This document shows, in pieces, positions 35,983 through 44,335 of a stretch of 64,000 nt of DNA. This DNA is from Aquimarina amphilecti (GTDB taxonomy: Bacteria; Bacteroidota; Bacteroidia; Flavobacteriales; Flavobacteriaceae). The translations under genes and the position numbers were made by a program. The notes under the pieces were generated by a model, which worked only from the letters and a program-made list of their open reading frames with translations, did no database searches and was not told the origin of the DNA. The stretch covers positions 310,001 to 374,000 of the forward strand of contig NZ_FOAB01000007.1 in the NCBI RefSeq assembly GCF_900109375.1, given 5' to 3'. Each line of letters opens with the position of its first letter. Position 1 is the stretch's first letter.

Positions 35983-36705
35983 CTATTTTAAAAGATCTTT
36001 AATCTTTATAATCTTATTATAATCTAATATAGCTAGTTTGGTTTCATCAAAAAAACGACTACTATTCATAGAGATTTTAGGATACCCTATTACCTGCTTA
36101 AGTGAAGTGGCAGAAAAATGAATTTCTTTAAAACCTGCTTTTTTAAATACTAAGACATTTTCTGGATTAATTCCTCCACCTGGCATTATAGTCAAATTTG
36201 ATTTTGATATTCGTGATGCATTTTTGAGCAACTCAATTCCTTTTACTGCTGTCACTTCTTGTCCTGAAGTCAATACTCTTTCTGCTCCAATATTCATTAA
36301 TTGTTTTAAGGATTCTAATGGATTGTGTACCCAATCAAAAGCTCGATGAAAAGTAAATGGCAGAGGCTTAGTAAGCGTTATCAATTCTTTTGTTCTAATA
36401 ATGTCAATAGTATTATCATCCATTAAAATGCCAGAAACAATACCTTTACAACCTATATTTTTACAGAACTTGATATTCTTCTTCATCACATCAAACTCAT
36501 CTGATGTATAGGTGAAGTTCCCACTTCTAGGTCTAATTAAAACAAAGACTGGTATGGATAGTTTTTGAATTACTTTTTCTATCAATCCATGTGATGGTGT
36601 AATTCCCCCAACGGCTAATTCCACACATAATTCTATACGATCCGCCCCTGCTCTTTCTGCGTTTACAGCTGATTCATATGAGTTTGCACAAATTTCTATC
36701 TTCAT
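35983..36705 (-). CDS. cutC: CutC family copper homeostasis protein
   Basis: 240 residues, complete TIM-barrel CutC: MKIEICANSYESAVNAERAGADRIELC, then GGITPSHGLI, IRPRSGNF, FHRAFD and TSGQEVTAVKGIELL with MPGGGINPENV. The role in copper handling is from E. coli and is debated. It overlaps the end of the GH20 gene by 4 bases, so it is translated with a glycan enzyme, a common pairing in Bacteroidota, which hints at a role in sugar metabolism. Confidence 0.92.
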   Translation of the reverse strand: MKIEICANSYESAVNAERAGADRIELCVELAVGGITPSHGLIEKVIQKLSIPVFVLIRPRSGNFTYTSDEFDVMKKNIKFCKNIGCKGIVSGILMDDNTIDIIRTKELITLTKPLPFTFHRAFDWVHNPLESLKQLMNIGAERVLTSGQEVTAVKGIELLKNASRISKSNLTIMPGGGINPENVLVFKKAGFKEIHFSATSLKQVIGYPKISMNSSRFFDETKLAILDYNKIIKIKDLLK

Positions 36706-39029
36706 TCTACAACTATTTCATCTATAAAAGTCCAAGCTTGATTTCCAGAACCTTGTAATCCATCTGGTATTAATCCATATTTTTTTATAGTCAGCTTGAT
36801 ATATCTAGCTTTTTCTCCTCCATAATTCTGAACAACTTGAATTGTTAATTCAGAATCTTTTTGAAACATTGGTGATACTGAGGTTTTTTTCAAAACATAC
36901 TCCTTTTTTTCATTCAATAAAGAAATTTCAACTTTTTCAGGAACATAAATCCATTGACCATTTGCTTCAAAGAAACGAGTTGACACTTTTTCTATTTCAA
37001 TTGGTTTACCCAGATCAATCATAACTTCTAGATCATCACCCCAGAACCCTAACCATTCTTTATCACCAAAACGATTATTACTTCCATTAACACTATTAAT
37101 CAACGCTTCCTTACCTCCTGCGCTATATGCTTTATGAGGCGCTACATTAAGCATCACTTTTGCCCCAACTGCTTTGTGATAATTCAGTTTTTGAGCAAAC
37201 ACTTTTCCTTCTATTTTACTATTATCAAATACAGCTGCTTTAATATTAATACTTCGATCAACGGATATAGGTTTATCGTATAATTCAGATGAATTTACAG
37301 GATCATTACCATCTAATGTATATCGAATTGTTTTATCATCCATTAAGGTTTCTAAACTATAAAGTAATTGTTCATTTTCATTTTTTAATTCTCCATTAAC
37401 TTCATAGAGATGATTTGCATAATTTACATCCAGAGCATCTAATCGATTATGAAAATGAGCCAATCTAGATACAAAATCTCCATAATCCTTATTTTCATCA
37501 ACCGTCCATACTACTTCACTTAATGCTATTGCCCTCGGAAAAGCCATATATTCAACTTTCTCATATGTAGGCATATATTCTGTCCACACATTACCTTGTG
37601 CTCCTAAGACATGCTTTTCTTCTGTAGCATTCATTCCTTTTGGAATTGGATTAAAACTGTATACTTTTTCAAGTGGTAAAAATCCACCAATAGCTAGTGG
37701 TTCATCTTCATTATCACTTTGGTAATAATCAAAATAGCAATTAGACGTTGGAGAAAGTATCAAATCATGACCTTCTTTTGCAGCCTTAATAGCCCCATCC
37801 GTACCTCTCCAAAACATCACAGTTGCATTTGGAGCAAGTCCGCCTTCCAGTATTTCATCCCAACCAATGATCTGCTTTCCTTTATTATTAATATATTTCT
37901 CCATTCTAGCTATAAAATAGCTTTGTAAACCATGTTCATCTTTAAGCCCTTTTTCTTTTATCAATTGTTGACAATGATCACAGGATTTCCATTTTGTTTT
38001 AGGTGCTTCATCTCCTCCGATGTGGATATATTTCCCTGGAAACAAACCAACTATTTCATCTAATACATCTTCTAAAAAAGCAAAGGTTCTTTGATTAGGG
38101 CAATACACCTCATCAAAAACTCCCCATTTAGTAGCTACTTTAATTCCTTCACCAGAACATCCCAATTCGGGATATGCTGCAATTGCGGCCTGAGAATGTC
38201 CAGGCATCTCAATTTCCGGTATAATTGTAATATTTCTTGAGGTAGCAAACGCTACAATTTCTTTAACTTCTTCTTGTGTATAAAACCCGCCATAAACTTC
38301 GCCATCAAACTGATGTGGTTGATCATTATAATGGCCTACTAATGTTTCTTCGCGATATCCACCAATTTCAGTCAGTCTGGGATATTTCTTAATCTCAATA
38401 CGCCAGCCTTGATCTTCCGTAAGATGCCAATGAAATGTATTCATCTTAAGCATCGCAAGCATCTCTATATATTTCTTGATCTCGGTTACACTAAAAAAAT
38501 GTCTCCCAACATCCAGATGCATTCCACGATACGAAAATCGAGGAGCATCTAAAACTGTCAATGCTTTAATTGTAAACTCTTTTTCTATACAAGAACTATC
38601 TTCAAAACATTCTGGCAATAATTGTCGTAATGTTTGTATTGCGTAAAAAGCTCCTTTTTCTGTACTGGATTGTATTTTTATATTTTTTTTTGAGATAAAA
38701 AGACGATAGGCTTCTTCGTTTACCATAGTATCATCTTTCTCTAAAATGATACTATTTTTTTCTGCTTCCTTACTGATTTGCAAAGAAACTCCTAACCCTT
38801 TTTTTAAATAGGTTTCAAGATATTTTGCAGTTCCTTCTAAATCATCATCATATCGAAGTACCGTCTCTTTATTAAGAACAAAAACACCATCTTCCAATTC
38901 TTGATGAAAAGGAACGGGAATAATTTGCGGTGTAATCGTTACTATTTTCTCTTTTTTGCATCCCAAACATAAAAGCAACAACAGTATTCCGCAAACCCTT
39001 ATAGTATTATTACATAATTTAAGTGTCAT
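36702..39029 (-). CDS. GH20 beta-N-acetylhexosaminidase (lipoprotein)
   Basis: 775 residues. Lipoprotein signal ending LCLGC. A GH20b domain (about 30-155), then the catalytic barrel (about 160-510) with the family Asp-Glu pair Asp340/Glu341 in HIGGDEAPK, and WHLTEDQGWRIEIKKYP. A chitobiase-like domain (about 560-615) and a discoidin-like C-terminus (about 620-775, IDLGKPIEIEKVSTRFFEANGQW) follow. Removes terminal GlcNAc or GalNAc. It diverges from the GH92 gene (42 bases apart) and overlaps cutC. Confidence 0.93.
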   Translation of the reverse strand: MTLKLCNNTIRVCGILLLLLCLGCKKEKIVTITPQIIPVPFHQELEDGVFVLNKETVLRYDDDLEGTAKYLETYLKKGLGVSLQISKEAEKNSIILEKDDTMVNEEAYRLFISKKNIKIQSSTEKGAFYAIQTLRQLLPECFEDSSCIEKEFTIKALTVLDAPRFSYRGMHLDVGRHFFSVTEIKKYIEMLAMLKMNTFHWHLTEDQGWRIEIKKYPRLTEIGGYREETLVGHYNDQPHQFDGEVYGGFYTQEEVKEIVAFATSRNITIIPEIEMPGHSQAAIAAYPELGCSGEGIKVATKWGVFDEVYCPNQRTFAFLEDVLDEIVGLFPGKYIHIGGDEAPKTKWKSCDHCQQLIKEKGLKDEHGLQSYFIARMEKYINNKGKQIIGWDEILEGGLAPNATVMFWRGTDGAIKAAKEGHDLILSPTSNCYFDYYQSDNEDEPLAIGGFLPLEKVYSFNPIPKGMNATEEKHVLGAQGNVWTEYMPTYEKVEYMAFPRAIALSEVVWTVDENKDYGDFVSRLAHFHNRLDALDVNYANHLYEVNGELKNENEQLLYSLETLMDDKTIRYTLDGNDPVNSSELYDKPISVDRSINIKAAVFDNSKIEGKVFAQKLNYHKAVGAKVMLNVAPHKAYSAGGKEALINSVNGSNNRFGDKEWLGFWGDDLEVMIDLGKPIEIEKVSTRFFEANGQWIYVPEKVEISLLNEKKEYVLKKTSVSPMFQKDSELTIQVVQNYGGEKARYIKLTIKKYGLIPDGLQGSGNQAWTFIDEIVVE

Positions 39030-39071
39030 TTTTACTACATTAGAAGCTTAAAAGTAACTATCTATTTTTAA

Positions 39072-41993
39072 ATGAGAGCATTCTACACGGTATTTACGAT
39101 TTTAATTATTACAGGTTTCTACTCTTGCAAAAAGGAAAACAAAGTAAAAATAGCGCAAAGTAACACTCCTCTTATTTCATATGTAAATCCTTTTATAGGA
39201 ACTGGGGGTCACGGACATACGTATCCTGGTGCTAGTATGCCTTTTGGTATGATGCAATTAAGTCCTGATACTCGATTAGATGGTTGGGACGGATGTTCAG
39301 GATATCATTATAGTGACAATTATATATATGGCTTTTCACATACCCATTTGAGTGGCACAGGAGTTTCTGATTATGGAGATATTCTTCTAATGCCGACAAA
39401 TGAAATGAATTTTAATAATGGAGCAAATGGTAACAAAGGCTATCGTGCTCATTTCTCACATAATAATGAGAAAGCTTCTCCCGGTTATTATAAAGTGCAT
39501 CTCGACTCTACTAACATCGATGTAGCACTAACTGTAACCCAAAGAGCCGGAATACATAAGTACACTTTTCCTTCTAATGAAAAACAAATTATAATACTTG
39601 ATTTAGCGCATAGAGATCAGGTATTAGATCATCAAATACAGGTCATTTCTAATAAAGAGATTAATGGATATCGACACTCTAAGGCTTGGGCGGAGAAACA
39701 ACTGCTGTTTTATCACATTAAATTCTCTAAGACCATTAAAAATAAACAACCTTCTGAAGATGGAAAAAAAATGGCTTTTGAATTTGACAATACAACAAAC
39801 GAGCCCATCTTTGTCTCTATTGGAATTTCTGCAGTTGATAAGCAAGGAGCATTAAAAAACCTTGAAGAAGAAATAGGTTCTAAAACATTCGATCAAGTAA
39901 AAGATAACGCACAGGATACTTGGGAAAAGCAACTACGTAAAATTGTAATTGAAACTTCTAACGAAGATTATAAAACTAATTTTTACACCTCGCTGTATCA
40001 TACTATGCTTGCTCCCAATCTTTATCAGGATATAGATGGTAGGTATAGAGGAATGGATTTAGAAATTCATCAAAATTCTAATTTTGACTATTATTCTGTA
40101 TTCTCGCTTTGGGATACCTATAGAGCCACACATCCATTATATACAATCATAGAACAAGATCGGACTAATGACTTTATCAATACATTTCTTGCTAAATATG
40201 ATGAAGGTGGTATTATGCCTATCTGGGATTTAGCTGGTAATTATACACATTGTATGATTGGATATCATTCAGTTCCTGTAATTGCAGATGCATACTTAAA
40301 AGGAATTACCGATTATGATTCAGAAAAGGCGTTTGAAGCGATGAAACATAGTGCTACAAGAGATAAGTTAGGCTTGCAATCATATAAAAAACTTGGATAT
40401 ATTCCTGTAGAAGAAGAAAGTGAATCTGTTTCCAAAACTCTAGAATACGCCTATGACGATTGGACAATTGCACAAATGGCAAAAGCAATGAATAAATCAA
40501 AAGATGTGGCAGAGTTTACAAAGCGAGCACAGAATTATAAAAATGTATTTGATCCTTCTACAAAATTTATGCGTGGCAGATATAGAAATACTTGGTTTGC
40601 TCCTTTTGATCCTTATGAGGTGAATTTTAATTATACAGAAGCCAATTCTTGGCAATATAGTTTTTATGTCCCCCAAGATATCAATGGGTTTATAAATTTA
40701 TTAGGAGGCAAAAAAGAATTAGACAAACAATTAGACACTTTATTTTCTGCAAATAGTAATACCTCTGGATCGCATCAAGTGGATATTACAGGACTTATAG
40801 GTCAGTATGCTCATGGAAATGAACCAAGTCATCATATGGCTTATTTGTATAACTATGTCAACAAACCTTATAAGACTCAAGAAAGAGTCCATCAAATTCT
40901 TACGGAATTATATACTAATTCTCCAGACGGAATCTCTGGAAATGAGGATTGCGGGCAGATGAGTGCTTGGTATGTTTTTAGTAGTCTTGGTTTTTATCCT
41001 GTAACACCTGGATCGAATGATTATATTATAGGAACGCCTCTTTTTGATAAATCTACAATACATCTTGAAAACGGAAAGAATTTTACCATTGTTGCCAATA
41101 ATCTTTCCTCAGAAAACAAATACATCGCTTCTGCTCAATTAAATGATGAACAACATTCTTTTTCTTACGTAAAACATGAAGATATTATGAAAGGAGGAAG
41201 CTTGATTTTTGAAATGACCAATATACCTTCTGAATGGGCTACGAATAATCGACATATTCCTAGTACCGAAATTAAAGAGCACATCATCACTACACCTCCT
41301 TTTATTGCTACTGGTGACATTGCCTTTAAAGAAAAAACAACAATAGCATTACAAAGTATTGACTCAAATGCAACCATTCACTATAGCCTGAATAATTCAG
41401 TATTCAAAAAATACAATCAACCTATTGAAATTTCATCTCCAACAATTCTAAAAACATATGCATCGCTAAATGAAATAAAAAGCGCTGTTATTTCTACAGA
41501 ATTTTTTAAGATCGATGCTAATCTTTCTATTGAATTAAAAAATGAATATGCGAATAGATATAATGGTGGCGGTCCCAATGCACTTATAAATGGCATCAAA
41601 GGAACTACAGATTATCGATCTGGATCATGGCAGGGTTTCCACAATAAAGATTTAATTGCTACTATAGACTTAGGAAAAAGTAAGGAGGTTAGTAAGGTCT
41701 CAATAGGTTTTTTAGAAGACCAAAGAAGCTGGATATTTTACCCTAAAAAAATTCAAATATGGATTTCTGAAGATGGTCAAACCTGGAAATTAGTATCAAA
41801 AAATGAAATAGAAAAAGAACCAATTAGTAATACCGTAGCCAGCATCCAAGTTGTAGAAAGGAAATTCACCAAACAGCAAGCACGTTATGTGAAAATTCAA
41901 GCCAACAATGTTGGAACTCTTCCTAAATGGCACATAGGAAGTAATTATGATGGAAAAGCTTGGGTTTTTGCTGATGAAATAATTATCGAATAG
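39072..41993 (+). CDS. GH92 alpha-mannosidase (lipoprotein) with discoidin C-terminus
   Basis: 973 residues. Lipoprotein signal ending FYSC. GH92 catalytic part with YVNPFIGTGGHGHTYPGA at the N-terminus, WDTYRATHPLYTI in the middle, GNEPSHHMAYLYNY and NEDCGQMSAWYVFSSLGFYPV later, all diagnostic. GH92 enzymes are calcium-dependent exo-alpha-mannosidases, mostly alpha-1,2. The C-terminus (about 745-973) has a chitobiase-like fold and a discoidin-like module similar to that in the GH20 neighbour. Followed by the asparaginase after 2 bases, so cotranscribed. Confidence 0.93.
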   Translation: MRAFYTVFTILIITGFYSCKKENKVKIAQSNTPLISYVNPFIGTGGHGHTYPGASMPFGMMQLSPDTRLDGWDGCSGYHYSDNYIYGFSHTHLSGTGVSDYGDILLMPTNEMNFNNGANGNKGYRAHFSHNNEKASPGYYKVHLDSTNIDVALTVTQRAGIHKYTFPSNEKQIIILDLAHRDQVLDHQIQVISNKEINGYRHSKAWAEKQLLFYHIKFSKTIKNKQPSEDGKKMAFEFDNTTNEPIFVSIGISAVDKQGALKNLEEEIGSKTFDQVKDNAQDTWEKQLRKIVIETSNEDYKTNFYTSLYHTMLAPNLYQDIDGRYRGMDLEIHQNSNFDYYSVFSLWDTYRATHPLYTIIEQDRTNDFINTFLAKYDEGGIMPIWDLAGNYTHCMIGYHSVPVIADAYLKGITDYDSEKAFEAMKHSATRDKLGLQSYKKLGYIPVEEESESVSKTLEYAYDDWTIAQMAKAMNKSKDVAEFTKRAQNYKNVFDPSTKFMRGRYRNTWFAPFDPYEVNFNYTEANSWQYSFYVPQDINGFINLLGGKKELDKQLDTLFSANSNTSGSHQVDITGLIGQYAHGNEPSHHMAYLYNYVNKPYKTQERVHQILTELYTNSPDGISGNEDCGQMSAWYVFSSLGFYPVTPGSNDYIIGTPLFDKSTIHLENGKNFTIVANNLSSENKYIASAQLNDEQHSFSYVKHEDIMKGGSLIFEMTNIPSEWATNNRHIPSTEIKEHIITTPPFIATGDIAFKEKTTIALQSIDSNATIHYSLNNSVFKKYNQPIEISSPTILKTYASLNEIKSAVISTEFFKIDANLSIELKNEYANRYNGGGPNALINGIKGTTDYRSGSWQGFHNKDLIATIDLGKSKEVSKVSIGFLEDQRSWIFYPKKIQIWISEDGQTWKLVSKNEIEKEPISNTVASIQVVERKFTKQQARYVKIQANNVGTLPKWHIGSNYDGKAWVFADEIIIE

Positions 41994-41995
41994 TT

Positions 41996-43003
41996 ATGAA
42001 AAGACGTCAATTTATTCAAAACACTGCACTGACCAGTGTTGGCATTACTGTGGGATCCACCATTATAGGTTGTAGTGAAAATCCGAATGAGTCAAACGAA
42101 CAAGAAAAAAACACATCCATGAGCGTATCTAATAATTCTCCCATCGCCATCTGCACTTGGCGTTTTACCAAAGCAAATGCTACAGCCGGAGCGGCATTAG
42201 CAGCCGGAAAACCTGCTCTTGATGCAGTCATCGAAGGAGTTGCTATTGAGGAAGAAAATATAAAGAATACGACCGTTGGAAAAGGCGGATCACCTGATCG
42301 AGAAGGCAATGTAACACTAGACGCTTGTGTTATGAATTCTGATGGTGATTGTGGTGCTGTTGTCTGTGTAGAGAATATCACTAACGTTGCTGCATTAGCT
42401 AGAAAAGTCATGGAAGACACTCCACATGTAATATTAGCTGGTGATGGAGCTGAAGAATTTGGTTATCGTAATGGTTTCAAAAAAGAAAACCTACTTACTG
42501 ATGAATCAAAATTAGCATGGCAAGAATGGAAAAAATCTCCTGAATATAAACCTCTAATTAATATTGAAAACCATGATACCATAGGCATGTTGGCTATGGA
42601 TAGCAAAGGAGATATTGCCGGTGCTTGTACAACCTCTGGATTATCATATAAGATGAAAGGTCGTGTTGGTGATTCACCGATTATAGGATCAGGATTATTT
42701 ATTGATAATGAAGTTGGTGGCGCTGTTGCTACCGGTATGGGTGAAGAGGTTCTAAAGACGGTTGGCAGCTTTTTAATCGTAGAACTGATGCGAAATGGAA
42801 TGAGCCCTCAGAAAGCTTGTGAAGAAGCTATCCGTAGAATCGTTACTAAAAATGATCGTTACAAAGGTTTTCAGATTGCCTATATCGCTATGAATAAATC
42901 AGGAGAAGTAGGTCATTATTGTATCCATGAAGGGTTTACTATGATGAAATATCAAGATGGTAATAATGAAAATATTCCAACAAATTTTTATAATAAAGCA
43001 TAA
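41996..43003 (+). CDS. N4-(beta-N-acetylglucosaminyl)-L-asparaginase (glycosylasparaginase)
   Basis: 335 residues, an Ntn-hydrolase that splits the GlcNAc-Asn link after the protein has been removed. The autocleavage/nucleophile Thr is Thr195 (NHDTIGMLAMD), preceded by the usual precursor sequence. The N-terminus has RRQFIQ with a hydrophobic stretch and Cys26, so export by Tat as a lipoprotein is likely. It follows the GH92 gene by 2 bases and precedes the FucP-like transporter by 11, supporting N-glycan breakdown. Confidence 0.92.
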   Translation: MKRRQFIQNTALTSVGITVGSTIIGCSENPNESNEQEKNTSMSVSNNSPIAICTWRFTKANATAGAALAAGKPALDAVIEGVAIEEENIKNTTVGKGGSPDREGNVTLDACVMNSDGDCGAVVCVENITNVAALARKVMEDTPHVILAGDGAEEFGYRNGFKKENLLTDESKLAWQEWKKSPEYKPLINIENHDTIGMLAMDSKGDIAGACTTSGLSYKMKGRVGDSPIIGSGLFIDNEVGGAVATGMGEEVLKTVGSFLIVELMRNGMSPQKACEEAIRRIVTKNDRYKGFQIAYIAMNKSGEVGHYCIHEGFTMMKYQDGNNENIPTNFYNKA

Positions 43004-43014
43004 ACTATTTTACA

Positions 43015-44322
43015 ATGAATCAATCAAAATCTTATCGAAGTGCTTTTATCATTATTACCATATTATTCTTTTTATGGGGATTTATAACCGTATTAGTAGA
43101 TTCTTTAATTCCTAGATTACGAGATGTATTCGAACTCTCTTATTTTCAGGCTGGATTGGTTCAATTTGCTTTTTTTACAGCATTCTTTGTATTATCTGTT
43201 CCTGCAGGGTTTATTCTATCCAAAATAGGATATAAAAGAGGGATTATTTTAGGACTAAGTACAATGGCTGTTGGATGCTTACTTTTTTACCCTGCATCAT
43301 CTTATCGTTTTTTCGGTGTATTCTTATTAGGGTATTTTACACTTGCTGGAGGTATTACTATTCTACAAGTAGCAGCTAATCCATATGTTGCATTATTGGG
43401 TAGTGAAGATGGAGCGGCAAGTCGTCTAAATCTATCCCAAGCATTTAATTCTCTCGGAACCGCTATTGCGCCTGTGGTGGGAGCCATATTTTTGCTAAGT
43501 GATTCCGTAAAATCTTCTGATGAAATCTTAGCTTTAACAGATACTCAAAAAGATGCTTATTATGCAGCCGAAGCAGCTACCGTGCAAACTCCTTTTATAA
43601 TGATTGCAGGTTTTATATTATTACTTGTGATTCTGTTTAGGTTCATTAAACTACCAACACTTATGAAAGAAAGTCCAAAAGATGGATACGGTAGACTTTT
43701 GCGAAACAAAGTAATGCTTCTTGGTGCTCTTGGGATATTTGTATATGTAGGAGCTGAAGTTGCTATTGGTAGTTATTTAGTTAATTATTTCTTGGATATG
43801 AATTTAGTTGCGGTAATTAAAGATACTCCCTTTATGAGAAATCTATGCGAACGTATTCTAAATTCTGACCTATCTGCTATGGATGGTAAAGCAATTGTAG
43901 GAGCCTTTGTTGTTTTCTACTGGTCCGGAGCGATGATTGGCCGATTTATTGGAGCATACCTTACTAGGGTTATGTCTCCAGGAAAAGTATTAAGTATTTT
44001 TGCAGGACTTGCCATCACCATGCTTTTGATATCCATGAATACTACTGGACTCGTAGCTATGTGGTCCATACTAGCGGTAGGCTTATTCAATTCTATTATG
44101 TTTCCAACTATATTTACTCTTGCATTAGATGGTTTAGGTGATTTAAAACCGCAAGCTTCAGGTTTATTATGTATGGCAATTGTAGGTGGAGCATTAATAC
44201 CTCCTTTCTATGGATTTTTAACAGATAATATTGGTTTTAAAATGGCACTACTTTTAGTAATAGTATGCTATGGATATATTTTATTTTATGGATGGTTAAA
44301 GAGTAAAAAGACTCTTGTTTAA
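43015..44322 (+). CDS. FucP-like sugar:proton symporter (MFS)
   Basis: 435 residues with 12 predicted membrane helices, FucP/GluP subfamily: FFLWGFITVLVDSLIPRL, GGITILQVAANPYVALLG, NLSQAFNSLGTAIAP. These import fucose, glucose, galactose or mannose, and sometimes GlcNAc. Position after GH92 and glycosylasparaginase suggests import of mannose or GlcNAc. Convergent with the GH2 gene (13 bases). Confidence 0.88.
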   Translation: MNQSKSYRSAFIIITILFFLWGFITVLVDSLIPRLRDVFELSYFQAGLVQFAFFTAFFVLSVPAGFILSKIGYKRGIILGLSTMAVGCLLFYPASSYRFFGVFLLGYFTLAGGITILQVAANPYVALLGSEDGAASRLNLSQAFNSLGTAIAPVVGAIFLLSDSVKSSDEILALTDTQKDAYYAAEAATVQTPFIMIAGFILLLVILFRFIKLPTLMKESPKDGYGRLLRNKVMLLGALGIFVYVGAEVAIGSYLVNYFLDMNLVAVIKDTPFMRNLCERILNSDLSAMDGKAIVGAFVVFYWSGAMIGRFIGAYLTRVMSPGKVLSIFAGLAITMLLISMNTTGLVAMWSILAVGLFNSIMFPTIFTLALDGLGDLKPQASGLLCMAIVGGALIPPFYGFLTDNIGFKMALLLVIVCYGYILFYGWLKSKKTLV

Positions 44323-44335
44323 AACTAAACTTTCC

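Noticed and set aside
42016..42420. Minus-strand ORF of 134 codons
   Set aside because: Antisense to the glycosylasparaginase gene, with composition typical of a shadow frame.
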